Positions 16,603 to 29,354 of a DNA stretch of 64,000 nucleotides are shown here, in pieces (position 1 is the first letter of the stretch; every line of letters starts with the position of its first letter). The position numbers and the translations under genes were made by a program. Origin of the DNA: Mycolicibacterium arenosum. Lineage in GTDB: Bacteria > Actinomycetota > Actinomycetes > Mycobacteriales > Mycobacteriaceae. Location: the NCBI RefSeq assembly GCF_024320865.1, contig NZ_JANDBD010000010.1, positions 124,001 to 188,000 on the forward strand, in the 5' to 3' direction. The notes under the pieces are model-generated. The model was not told the DNA's origin and made no database searches. It saw only the letters and a list, made by a program, of their open reading frames with translations.

Positions 16603-16774
16603 GGCTGAATCGTGCCCTTTGGTCTCCGCGCCGAGTCGGAATCGTTAGCCAAATGCGATGTCACAAGTGGGTGTTGGGCTCGGAGGTAAACGACATCGAC
16701 GTGATTCACTGACGCTCACAGAGCAACGGCGCTTGCTTGAAGAGGACGTGACGAAAGGACGGTTGGTTGCCGTT

Positions 16775-17770
16775 ATGAAGTTCATCAGGAATATTCGTGG
16801 TGCATGGGCGCGCCGGTTGGCGGTCGGCGCCATGGTTGCCGCGGTGCTACCCGGGCTGATCGGCTTCTCGGGGAATTCGGCGACCGCAGAAGCATTTTCG
16901 CGGCCCGGCCTCCCCGTGGAGTATCTGGATGTGTTCTCCCCCTCGATGAATCGCAACATCCGAGTGCAGTTCCAGGGCGGCGGTCCGCATGCGGTGTACC
17001 TGCTGGACGGCCTGCGTGCGCGGGACGATTTCAACGGCTGGGACATCGAGACCAACGCATTCGAGTGGTACTACAACTCCGGCCTGTCCGTTGTGATGCC
17101 GGTCGGCGGTCAGTCCAGCTTCTACACCGACTGGTATCAGCCGTCGAAGGGCAACGGGCAGGACTACACCTACAAGTGGGAGACGTTCCTCACCCAGGAG
17201 CTGCCCGCCTACCTCGAGGCCAATAAGGGTGTGTCGCAGAACGGTAACGCCGTCGTCGGCCTGTCGATGGCCGGTGGTTCCGCGCTGACCTACTCGATCT
17301 ACTACCCGCAGAAGTTCATCTACGCGGCCTCGTTGTCGGGCTTCCTGAACCCGTCCGAGGGTTGGTGGCCCATGCTGATCGGACTCGCGATGAACGACGC
17401 GGGCGGTTACAACGCCGAGAGCATGTGGGGGCCGTCGAGTGACCCGGCCTGGAAGCGCAACGACCCGATGGTCAACATCAATCAGTTGGTCGCCAACAAC
17501 ACTCGGCTGTGGATCTACTGCGGCACCGGCACCCCGTCGGATCTCGACTCCGGTACCGCCGGCCAGAACCTGATGGCCGCGCAGTTCCTGGAGGGCTTCA
17601 CGCTGCGGACGAACCTCACCTTCCGCGACAACTACGTCGCCGCGGGTGGCACCAACGGTGTGTTCAACTTCCCGCCGCAGGGGACTCACACCTGGGCGTA
17701 CTGGGGCCAGCAGGCTCAGCAGATGCTGCCCGATATCCAGCGAGTCCTCGGAGCGCAAGCAGTCGCATAG
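16775..17770 (+). CDS. fbpC: Antigen 85C-like mycolyltransferase
   Basis: 331-aa secreted mycolyltransferase. It transfers mycolic acid between trehalose monomycolates or onto arabinogalactan outside the membrane. A signal peptide (Arg-rich start, hydrophobic about 17-35, cleavage before AFSRPGLPVEY) is visible. The nucleophile is in GLSMAGG, the catalytic His in GTHTW, and the fibronectin-binding-type loop is present. QFQGGGPHAVYLLDGLR, SGFLNPSEGWWP and MWGPSSDPAWKRNDPMV match antigen 85C more closely than 85A or 85B. The ATG at 16775 gives a normal signal peptide; a GTG at 16748 would add nine residues. Followed by a strong terminator. Confidence 0.9.
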   Translation: MKFIRNIRGAWARRLAVGAMVAAVLPGLIGFSGNSATAEAFSRPGLPVEYLDVFSPSMNRNIRVQFQGGGPHAVYLLDGLRARDDFNGWDIETNAFEWYYNSGLSVVMPVGGQSSFYTDWYQPSKGNGQDYTYKWETFLTQELPAYLEANKGVSQNGNAVVGLSMAGGSALTYSIYYPQKFIYAASLSGFLNPSEGWWPMLIGLAMNDAGGYNAESMWGPSSDPAWKRNDPMVNINQLVANNTRLWIYCGTGTPSDLDSGTAGQNLMAAQFLEGFTLRTNLTFRDNYVAAGGTNGVFNFPPQGTHTWAYWGQQAQQMLPDIQRVLGAQAVA

Positions 17771-17786
17771 CTCCATCGCGAGACCA

Positions 17787-17822
17787 GGGAGCCTGCCGTT
17801 ACCCCCCGAACGGCAGGCTCCC
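17787..17822. terminator. Bidirectional terminator between fbpC and the SDR gene
   Basis: Perfect 14-bp stem GGGAGCCTGCCGTT / AACGGCAGGCTCCC with an 8-base loop, in the 65-bp gap between two convergent genes; TTCTCGTTG follows on the plus strand. Confidence 0.85.
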
Positions 17823-17835
17823 TTCTCGTTGTCGG

Positions 17836-18573
17836 TCAGCCCTGCACCGTCGGTCTGATGGTGAGATCACCGATCTCCACCCCGGCCGGCTGTTCGATGG
17901 CGAAGGCGATGGCGCGCGCGACCGCGTCCGGTGCGATCGCGAATTCCGGCATGTGCGAGCCGATCTCGTCCTGCTCACCGGGGGCGGCGAAGTCGGTCCG
18001 CACGTAGCCCGGTGAGATGCCGGTGGTTCGTATCGCGCCGTCAGTGGATTCCTGGCGCAGCGCCTCCATGACGGTCCGGACGGCGTTCTTCGTCGCCGCG
18101 TAGACACCCATCTCGGGCACGATCTTCAGCCCCGCAGTCGACACCGTCGTCACGAAGTGGCCGCGGCCCTGCCGCAGGAACACCGGCATCGCCGCGGCGA
18201 TCCCGTACAACACCCCGCGCAGGTTCACGTCGATCATCGCCGTCCACCCGTCGACGTCGCCGTCGGTGAAGGGGCCCAGCGACGCCACACCCGCGTTGCT
18301 CACCAGCACGTCGAGCCCACCGAACCCGTCGACCGCAGTGCCGACCAGGTGCTCCAGGTCCGCGCGGCGGGTGACGTCGGTCGGCACGGTGCGCACGTCC
18401 GACGACAGTTCGGCTGCGAGCGCATCGAGACGGTCCGTCCGCCGCGCGCCGAGAACGAGTTTCGCGCCGCGTTCGGCCAGCAGTCGCGCGGTGGCCTCCC
18501 CGATGCCGCTGCTGGCGCCGGTGATGGCGATGACCATGCCGGCGATCGGATCGCTCTGAACTGCTCTGCTCAT
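17836..18573 (-). CDS. Short-chain dehydrogenase/reductase
   Basis: 245-aa classical SDR: NAD(P) motif TGASSGIG (about 18-25), NAG in LVSNAGVAS, catalytic Ser in TTVSTAG, and YxxxK in VYAATKNAV. Arg residues after the second strand (LGARRTDRL) suggest NADP. The sequence resembles the SDR group annotated as serine/3-hydroxy acid dehydrogenases (YdfG-like), but substrate is open. ATG 18573 is the first in-frame start before the Rossmann strand; the frame runs on through lon only as a shadow. Divergent from lon with 117 bases between starts. Confidence 0.85.
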   Translation of the reverse strand: MSRAVQSDPIAGMVIAITGASSGIGEATARLLAERGAKLVLGARRTDRLDALAAELSSDVRTVPTDVTRRADLEHLVGTAVDGFGGLDVLVSNAGVASLGPFTDGDVDGWTAMIDVNLRGVLYGIAAAMPVFLRQGRGHFVTTVSTAGLKIVPEMGVYAATKNAVRTVMEALRQESTDGAIRTTGISPGYVRTDFAAPGEQDEIGSHMPEFAIAPDAVARAIAFAIEQPAGVEIGDLTIRPTVQG

Positions 18574-18657
18574 ACGGTCTACGACCCCGCGAGGCTCGGG
18601 GGTATTCCGCGCATTCCGCTCTCGGCGATCGCCGGGAACAAAGGAGTCCATCCCAGG

Positions 18658-18678
18658 GTTGAGCGCATCAGGTTCAAC
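18658..18678 (+). promoter_or_regulatory. HAIR-like operator (HspR) in front of lon
   Basis: GTTGAGC-N7-GTTCAAC, close to the HspR inverted repeat CTTGAGT-N7-ACTCAAG (TTGAG and TCAA cores with the exact 7-base spacer). It sits 4 bases upstream of the lon ribosome site. HspR control of lon is known in Streptomyces; here it is inferred. Confidence 0.6.
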
Positions 18679-18690
18679 TTTGGAGGATTG

Positions 18691-21012
<2,322 letters not shown>

Positions 21013-21026
21013 CAAGTGAATCGAAC

Positions 21027-21072
21027 GTGACGCCGGAGTCACCCCGAAGGACGGGCGTGACTCCGGCGTCAC
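21027..21072 (+). terminator. Terminator after lon
   Basis: Perfect 16-bp inverted repeat GTGACGCCGGAGTCAC / GTGACTCCGGCGTCAC around a 14-base loop that can itself pair CCCG with CGGG. It follows the lon stop by 14 bases and has no T-tail, the usual mycobacterial form. Confidence 0.8.
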
Positions 21073-21090
21073 GCTGGTGAGAGGACTGCT

Positions 21091-22119
21091 TTGCCCAGAC
21101 GAGGCGACCCCCTGCGCAAGCTCGGTTTCCTGACGATCGGCCGATTCGACGTCGCCGACCCGCGGCCGGGGCTCGAGGAGACGCTGGACACCATCGTGCG
21201 GGCGGAGCATCTCGGCTTCGACAGCGTGTGGCTGCGAGACCGGCACCTGCAACCGGGGATCTCCTCGCCCGTGGCGATCATGGCAGCGGCCAGTCAGCGC
21301 ACTCGCCGCATCGAACTTGGCACCGCCGTCATCCCGCTGGGGCTGGAGAACCCGTTCCGGCTGGCCGAGGATCTCGCCACCGTCGACCTCCTCTCCGGTG
21401 GGCGCATCAATCCCGGTGTCTCGGTGGGCACGCCGATGCTCTACGACCACTACAAGACGGCGCTGTACCCGGAATCCCATGACCTGCAGGACTTCTCGAA
21501 GGAACGGGTACTGCGCCTGCTTCGCGGACTGCGCGGCGAACCGGTCAGCGACTTCGCCGGCACGGTGGGCATCGAGCAGTTCACCGACAGCATTCAGCCG
21601 TACTCCCCCGGACTGGCCGACCGGGTCTGGTACGGCGGCGGCCGGGACTCGGCGATCTGGGCGGGCCAACAGGGCATCAACTACCTGACCAGTTCGGTCG
21701 TCACCATCGAAGGCACCGAGTCGCGAGATTTCGCCACGATCCAGGGCGAGCACATCGATGCGTTCCGCGCGCACCACGCGGCGCCGGAGCGCGCCAGGGT
21801 CTCGCAGGGGCTGGTGGTCATCCCGACGGATTCGGCGACCGACGACCAGGTCCGCCGCTATCGGGACTACGCCGCAAGCAGATTCGATCGCACCACGTCA
21901 CCGCAGGGTCCGCGCGGCATGTTGTTCTCGCCGGATTTCGTCGGCACCTCCGACGAACTGGCCGACAGGCTCTTTGAGCACGCCGGCTTTCAACGGGCCG
22001 ACGAGGTGGCATTCGCGCTGCCCTTCACGTTCGGGCCCGACGACTACACGCAGATCATCGACGACCTGGCTAAGCGACTCGGGCCGCGTCTCGGCTGGCA
22101 GCCGCCGAACGGGTGGTGA
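21091..22119 (+). CDS. LLM-class (F420/FMN-dependent) oxidoreductase
   Basis: 342-aa luciferase-like TIM barrel: LGFLTIGRFD at strand 1, GFDSVWLRDRHL, RRIELGTAVIPL, LLSGGRINPGVSVGTP and RVWYGGGRDSAIWAGQQG, typical of the actinobacterial LLM group, which often uses F420. It uses a TTG start at 21091 with GAGAGGAC upstream; no better start is seen. Substrate unknown. It stands alone after the lon terminator and before the TfoX-like gene. Confidence 0.8.
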   Translation: MPRRGDPLRKLGFLTIGRFDVADPRPGLEETLDTIVRAEHLGFDSVWLRDRHLQPGISSPVAIMAAASQRTRRIELGTAVIPLGLENPFRLAEDLATVDLLSGGRINPGVSVGTPMLYDHYKTALYPESHDLQDFSKERVLRLLRGLRGEPVSDFAGTVGIEQFTDSIQPYSPGLADRVWYGGGRDSAIWAGQQGINYLTSSVVTIEGTESRDFATIQGEHIDAFRAHHAAPERARVSQGLVVIPTDSATDDQVRRYRDYAASRFDRTTSPQGPRGMLFSPDFVGTSDELADRLFEHAGFQRADEVAFALPFTFGPDDYTQIIDDLAKRLGPRLGWQPPNGW

Positions 22120-22148
22120 CGGCTCCGGCGGTGTGATTACGTGGGGGG

Positions 22149-22478
22149 ATGGCCTACGACGACGTCCTCGCGAACCGCATCCGCGAGCTGCTCGCACACG
22201 AAACCGTCACGGAGAAGGGGATGTTCGGCGGATTGGCGTTCCTGATCGGCGGGCACATGGCGGTGGCCGCGAGCGGCCGCGGCGGGCTGATGGTGCGGGT
22301 GCCGCCCGACGACACGGAGGCTCTGCTCGCCCGCGAGCACGTCGAGCCGATGATCATGGCGGGCCGGGAGACGCGGGGATGGCTGCGGGTGGCTGATGAG
22401 GGCGTCGCGACCACACGCCGACTCCAGTCCTGGGTGACCAGGGGTGTCGAGTACGCCAAGGGCCTGCCGCCCAAGTAG
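22149..22478 (+). CDS. TfoX N-terminal-domain protein
   Basis: 109 aa consisting only of the TfoX/Sxy N-terminal domain: TEKGMFGGLAFLIGGHMAVA and a conserved C-terminal RGVEYAKGLPPK. In gamma-proteobacteria TfoX activates competence genes; the single-domain actinobacterial proteins have no established role and no competence genes are nearby. ATG 22149. Confidence 0.82.
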   Translation: MAYDDVLANRIRELLAHETVTEKGMFGGLAFLIGGHMAVAASGRGGLMVRVPPDDTEALLAREHVEPMIMAGRETRGWLRVADEGVATTRRLQSWVTRGVEYAKGLPPK

Positions 22479-22500
22479 CCGGGATTAGTCGCCGCGGCGC

Positions 22501-23025
22501 ATGGGTATGACCCTCACAATGCGGCCCGTGAAGCACTTCGTCCGCCTCCTGACGGGAGGCGCGGACGACTCATACGCAGCGCGGAGCGGAATCCGCCTGA
22601 AGGACCGGCCCACTCCGCTGTTTCAACTGCTGGTGCTTGCACTGCTCGCCAGCAGGCGCGACAGCATCGACGCCGCGGTTCGCGCGGCTCGCGAATTGTT
22701 CAGGTCCGGCCTCAAGTCCCCCAGAGCCGTGCTCGAGAGCGATCGCCGAACCGTCGTCGCGGTGCTCGGTGAGAACACCGCTTCGCGACTGCGCGCCTTG
22801 GCGCTGCGCGTCCGCGACGAGTTCGACGGCGATCTTCGCAACCTCGGCGTCCGCGCCGGGTACGACGAATCGCTGGTGGCAGCCGAGGTGCAGACGTTCG
22901 ACGGGGTTGATCGCACCGGCGCCGCCGTGTTCGTGCGCGAAGTTCAGGCGGTGTGGACCTGGGTGCAGAGCAAGGCCGACCCGTGGTCGTTCGCGCAGCG
23001 TCGCAACGGCGATCGCGTGCACTGA
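22501..23025 (+). CDS. HhH-GPD-like (endonuclease III superfamily-like) protein
   Basis: 174 aa. DRPTPLFQLLVLALLASRRD resembles the first helices of the HhH-GPD glycosylase fold and TFDGVDRTGAAVFVREVQAVW the later part, but I see no catalytic Lys/Asp pair and no iron-sulfur cysteines, so DNA glycosylase activity is doubtful. Start uncertain: ATG 22501, 22507 or 22519. It precedes the nuclease/ATPase operon by 85 bases and might be functionally linked to it (DNA recognition), though no overlap couples them. Confidence 0.55.
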   Translation: MGMTLTMRPVKHFVRLLTGGADDSYAARSGIRLKDRPTPLFQLLVLALLASRRDSIDAAVRAARELFRSGLKSPRAVLESDRRTVVAVLGENTASRLRALALRVRDEFDGDLRNLGVRAGYDESLVAAEVQTFDGVDRTGAAVFVREVQAVWTWVQSKADPWSFAQRRNGDRVH

Positions 23026-23110
23026 GCCACCTCCGCGCAGCACGGCCCCGCCCTGCCGATCCGGGCAGCGTGGTCCAGAATGTGGTGACCGTCTGGCCGA
23101 GGGGGTGCTG

Positions 23111-24151
23111 GTGAGCGTGGAGGCTCATCCATCGGCGACAGCGGCGCACTGGGCCGGGCTTCCGGTCTACGGTGTCGTCCGCATCGCCGGAGCCGATCGC
23201 GCCGCGATGGCGGTGGCGCTGGACTCCCTCGGCGGCAGCGCGCCCGCCGTGATCGGCTGCGACATCGACCCGTCCGCCCCGGCTGCGCACATCGTCGACG
23301 ACGTCGTGGCCCAGTTGTCGAGCGTGGCACGCGACCTGTTCCCGGCGTGGTTGCCCGGCGGCGAACACGCGGAGGGTGTCAGCCTCCTCGATCGGAGAGC
23401 CGTCCGCACACGCGCGCACACGCTCGCGGCGACCACGGCGCACTACGGCCCGTTCCTGGCGGCGCTGGCCGAGGACGCCCTGACCGGTCGCTCCGCAAGC
23501 GCCGTGTTCCCCGCTGAGACGAGGGTGCGCGGGCTGACTCGGATCCTGACCCTGGCATACCGGCGCGACGCCCTCGTCGTCATGCTCGTCGGCTCCGCCG
23601 GCTCCGATTCGGACGGCGGTGCCGGCGCGGCCGCCGCCTGGCTGGCCGATCACGGCGGTGTCGGCGTATGGCTGGTCGGCCCGGAACTGGCGGGCGTCGA
23701 CCGGTTCCCCGCCGTGTCCCCCGAACTACCGAACCTCGTGGCACGGGCCGCAGCGGCGTCGCCCGCCGAGCCGCCCAGACCCGACTACCCGGCGATCACG
23801 GGACGGCCCCACCCGCGCAGCGCGGCCGAACAACGCCTCGAGCAGCGGCTCGCCGCCGCTGAGTGGGCACGCGGCCGCGTCTGGAACCAAGTGCATCAAC
23901 CGCATTCACTCGTGCCGCCGATCCGCGTCGATCTGATGTGGCCCGACCTTCGGTGCGCGGTCGAGATCGACGGCCCGGACCACCGCGGCGCGCTCAAGTA
24001 CGCCGACGACCGCCGTCGTGACAACTCCCTCGTTCTCGACGGTTATGCAGTATTGAGATTCACCAACGACGAGATCCTCGGCGACCCGTCCCGCGTTCTG
24101 AGCGTCATCGAGCGCCTCGTCACCTCACGGCAGAAAGGCGATACTCAGTGA
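23111..24151 (+). CDS. Protein with C-terminal PD-(D/E)XK/DUF559-like nuclease domain
   Basis: 346 aa, first gene of a coupled three-gene operon. Residues 1-220 form a domain I do not recognise. The C-terminal 110 residues look like a Vsr/DUF559-type nuclease: SAAEQRLEQRL, then Asp274 in IRVDLMWP, Glu285-Ile-Asp287 in CAVEIDGPDH, and the closing strand GYAVLRFTNDEIL. D...ExD plus His is the usual active-site arrangement in that group. The GTG at 23111 has a strong GAGGGGG ribosome site; the open frame from 22637 is a shadow. The stop overlaps the next start (GTGA). Predicted to cut DNA under control of the ATPase encoded downstream. Confidence 0.72.
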   Translation: MSVEAHPSATAAHWAGLPVYGVVRIAGADRAAMAVALDSLGGSAPAVIGCDIDPSAPAAHIVDDVVAQLSSVARDLFPAWLPGGEHAEGVSLLDRRAVRTRAHTLAATTAHYGPFLAALAEDALTGRSASAVFPAETRVRGLTRILTLAYRRDALVVMLVGSAGSDSDGGAGAAAAWLADHGGVGVWLVGPELAGVDRFPAVSPELPNLVARAAAASPAEPPRPDYPAITGRPHPRSAAEQRLEQRLAAAEWARGRVWNQVHQPHSLVPPIRVDLMWPDLRCAVEIDGPDHRGALKYADDRRRDNSLVLDGYAVLRFTNDEILGDPSRVLSVIERLVTSRQKGDTQ

Positions 24152-24780
24152 GCGTCCACCCCGACGAGCTGACCGGCGGCGAGCAGGCGGTCCTGCTCGT
24201 ACTGATGGCGGAGTGCCGCCCGGTGCCCAACGCCCGGTTGAAGGATCTCGGACCCGATCTGACCAAGTCGCAGCGAGAGAACCTGCAGCGCAAGGAGTTG
24301 ATCGAGGTGCGGGGCAAGCCGATGATGGTCGAGCTCACCGAGAAGGGGTGGCGGATGTGCCGTGCGATCGCCGGTATCGACGCACCCGCCGGTGTGACGG
24401 GGCAGAAGAAGGCGATGTACACCGTGCTGAAAGCGCTCGACCGATACCTCACCGATGCCGATCTGGCGCTCGCGGACATCATCACGCCCGCCGCCGACGA
24501 ACCCGCCGCGGTCGCGGGCGACGACGTGGAGGGCCGGATCCGCAGCGTCTACGCGGAACTCGCGAGCCGGCCCGGTGGCTGGGTCTCACTGACCCGCCTG
24601 CGGGGACAGTTGGCCGACGTCGACCGTGACGACGTGGACAATGTGTTGCGAGACCTGTTGCGGTCCCGCGGGATCAGCCTGATTCCCGAGGAGAACCAGA
24701 AGGTGCTCACCGACGCCGACGACGTTGCGGCGGTCGTCATCGGCGGCGAGAAGAACCACCTGATGGCGATCCGGTCATGA
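24148..24780 (+). CDS. Tandem winged-helix protein of the nuclease/ATPase operon
   Basis: 210 aa with two winged-helix-like units. The first is about residues 5-75 (LTGGEQAVLLVLMAECRPVP, NLQRKELIEVRGKPMMVELT then EKGWRMC) and the second about 125-205 (GGWVSLTRLRGQLADVDRDD then VDNVLRDLLRSR). Both ends overlap neighbours (GTGA at 24148, ATGA at 24777), so it is made in fixed ratio with the nuclease and the large ATPase and is probably the DNA-reading or adaptor subunit of one complex. No enzyme motif. Family not recognised. Confidence 0.65.
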   Translation: MSVHPDELTGGEQAVLLVLMAECRPVPNARLKDLGPDLTKSQRENLQRKELIEVRGKPMMVELTEKGWRMCRAIAGIDAPAGVTGQKKAMYTVLKALDRYLTDADLALADIITPAADEPAAVAGDDVEGRIRSVYAELASRPGGWVSLTRLRGQLADVDRDDVDNVLRDLLRSRGISLIPEENQKVLTDADDVAAVVIGGEKNHLMAIRS

Positions 24781-27700
24781 TCGACGAACGCCAGCGCAAA
24801 GCGCTCGCCGAACTCCGGCTGAACTGGGTCGAAACGCTCGACGACATCTGGCATCCGCAGGAGTCGCACATCGGCGGCCTGCACGACGGGGCACTGGCCG
24901 ACGTCATGAGCGCGTTCGACGATGCCGACCAGCAGCCCGACTCCAGCCCGATCGGCGTGGCTCTGCGAGGACGCGCCGGCTCCGGGAAGACCCATCTGCT
25001 CGGACACGTGCGCGACCGCGTGCAGTCGGCGGGCGGGTACTTCTTCATGGTGCAACTCCTCGACGCCACGAACTTCTGGCAGTCGACGCGCGGCGGCATC
25101 ATGGACAGCCTCGGCAGGCCGGGCAAGGTACGCGAGACGCAGTTGAAGGATCTGCTGTGGCAGCTCGAACAGTTCGCCCACGTCTCACGGGCCGCCCGGC
25201 GTGCCCTCATCGGCGACGAGGATCTGACCCCCGAAATCCTCAACGAGTTCGTCGAGGCTGTGGGCGCGGCGCGCGGCGCCACCGTGCGCAGTTGCCGGCA
25301 GACGCTGCGCGCGATGGTGCTCGTCGCCTCCAACGATCCGGCGCTTCAGGACATCGGCGAGGCGTTTCTCGGCGCGGGTGGCGAGATCTCCGCCGACGAG
25401 CGGGTGACGTGGGGGCTACGCGCCGAGAATCGCTCCGCACAGCAGACCGTCGGCGAGATCTCCCGGCTGGTGGCTCTCGCCGGGCCCGCGGTACTCGCGA
25501 TCGACCAGATCGACACGCTTCTCGCACAGGCGACGTCGGCAACCGGCGACGGCGCCGTTCACGACGACAGCCGCAATCTCGAGCACGTGGCGCACGGTCT
25601 GATGGGCATCAAGGAGGCGACGCGGCGGACCGTCGCGGTGGTGGCCTGCCTGCCCAGCGTGTGGGAACTGATCCAGGACAAGGCGACTGCGACCGTAGCG
25701 GACCGGTTCCGCGAGTCGGAGGTGCTCGAGCGACTGCCCAACGCGGACGTCGGCCGCGCCATCTTGGAGCGCCGCTTCAGCGCCCGCTACCGGCTGTCCG
25801 GCTTCCTGCCGCCGTACCCGAGCTGGCCGATCCTGCCGTCGGCGTTCGACGACGCCCCGGACTACACCCCGAGGCGCCTACTGCAGCGTGCCGACGAGCA
25901 CGTACGCGCCTGCCTGCGCACCGACGAGGTGGTCGAGCTGGCCCATCTCGGCGACGAAATTCAGACGACCACAACAACATCGACGACGGTGCCGCAGACG
26001 GTTACCGCTGAACTCGACCGGCGATTCGCCGAGTACCGCGGGCGCGCCGTCGCCTCCGCCGCACTGAATCCCGATGGCGAGGACACCACGGTTCCCGGCC
26101 TGCTGGCGGCGGGTCTGCAGGCGTGGATCGCGGAGCGAGACTCGGCCGAGCGTTCCTTCCGCACGGACCCACCGCCCGGTCGAGTGGTGGCACTGCACGC
26201 GCGGTTGCGGCAGAGCCTCGACGCCGCGACCGAGGACGAGCGGCACTGGTCGTTTCGGGCCATCGCACACGGGCACGCCGGGGCGGTGCAGACCCGCATT
26301 CGGAAGGCCTGGGACGCAACGGGAATCGCATCCGACCCGGATCGCAGACGCCTGGTGCTGTTACGCAACACCGCGTGGCCCGGTGGTGCCAAGACCGCGG
26401 CGCTCATCGCCGAGGTCGAGGCGGCGGGCGTGCGCACCCTTCCGCTGAGCGAGTCCGACCTGCGCACGTTGTCGGCGCTGCGCGACATGATCGACGACGA
26501 CCACCGGGATCTGCCCGACTGGCTGCGTCAGCGGCAACCCGCGCACGGCACCGCGCTGCTGCGCGCCGCCCTCGACGACGTCGCCGGCGAGGCTCCGCCT
26601 GCTCCCCAGCCCCCGCCCGAAACCCCGGTGGCCGCACCGACTTCCACCGCACCCGACTACCCCGACGTCGTCACTACCCCCGACATGCTGCCGTTGGGCG
26701 TCGACACGGCGGGGGTGCCGGTGTCGGTGCAGCTGTCCGCGCTGCGCAAGCACACGGTGATATTCGCCGGTTCGGGCTCCGGCAAGACGGTGTTGATCCG
26801 GCGGCTCATCGAGGAGTGCGCGCTGCGCGGCGTGTCGTCCATCGTGCTGGACCCCAACAACGACCTGTCGCGATTGGGCAGCCCGTGGCCGGAACCTCCG
26901 ATCGGGTGGAATCCGGCTGACGACGCCCGAGCCGCCGAGTTCTTCGCGAACTCCGAGGTGGTCGTGTGGACCCCTCGCAGGGACTCGGGCCGGCCGCTGT
27001 CGTTCCAGCCGCTGCCGGACTTCGCCGGGGTGATCGACAACCACGAGGAATTCGACGAGGCCATCGAGTCGGCGGCGGCCGCCCTCGAGCCACGCGCGCT
27101 CATCACCGGCAACACGGCGAAGGCGATGCAATCCCGCGCCGTGCTGAAAGTGGCGCTGCGGCACTACGCGCGCAACCAACCGCGGGCGACTCTGCCCGGG
27201 TTCATCGCCATGCTCGGCGATCTCCCGTCCGGGGTGAGTGAACTGCCCAAGGGCCCGAAGCTCGCCGCCGAACTCTCGGCGAACCTGCACGCGGCGATGG
27301 TCAACGATCCGCTGTTCGGCGGTCACGGTGCGTCCGCCGACCCCGGCGTGCTCCTGACGCCCTCCCCCGGCCGCCGGGCCAGGGTGTCGGTGATCAACAT
27401 GGCCGGCCTGACCAACGATCAACAGCGCGAGGGATTCGTCAACCAACTGCAGATGGCGCTGTTCTCGTGGATCAAGCGCCATCCGGCGGGCAACCGACCG
27501 CTGGGCGGGCTGCTGGTGATGGACGAGGCCCAGAACTTCGCGCCGTCGGATCGCTACACCGCCTGCACCAGAAGCACATTGGCGCTGGTGTCGCAGGCCC
27601 GCAAGTACGGTCTCGGGCTGGTGTTCGCCACGCAGGCTCCTCGCGGTCTGCACAACTACGTGCCGGGCAACGCCGCAACGCAGTTCTACGGTCTGCTCAA

Positions 27701-27910
27701 CTCCCCCGCGCAGATCGCCACCGCCAGGGAGATGGCGCGCGTCAAGGGCGGCGAGGTGCCCGACATCAGCAAGCTACGGGCGGGCAACTTCTACGTCGCG
27801 CTCGAAGGTGAAGCCTTCCACCGGATTCGAGCGCCGTGGTGCCTGTCCCACCACCCGCAGAGCCCGCCGACCACCGACGAGGTGCTACAGCTGGCGAGGG
27901 CGGGCGGACG

Positions 27911-27914
<4 letters not shown>
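24777..27914 (+). CDS. Giant dual ATPase: AAA/ORC-like N-module fused to a HerA/FtsK-like C-module
   Basis: 1045 aa. The N-module (about 1-390) has Walker A GRAGSGKT (65-72) and Walker B VLAIDQID (239-246), followed by ORC/STAND-like helices. A Thr run (397-404) leads into a middle domain (about 410-600, RRLVLLRNTAWPGGAKTAAL) that I cannot name, then a Pro-rich linker (605-625). The C-module (about 635-1045) is HerA-like: Walker A AGSGSGKT (664-671), LDPNNDLSRLG, Walker B LLVMDEAQ (912-919), and ATQAPRGLHN with GNAATQFYGLLNSP. HerA-type pumps translocate DNA with a partner nuclease, matching the nuclease two genes upstream. ATGA overlap with the winged-helix gene. DNA defence or repair is likely; a known named system is not recognised. 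Confidence 0.75.
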
Positions 27915-29281
<1,367 letters not shown>

Positions 29282-29354
29282 TGACAACGAGTACGCCCGC
29301 CGCGTGTCGTGACGGTCAGGTGCGCGTAACCACGGCGCTACGGAAGAAGCGGAG

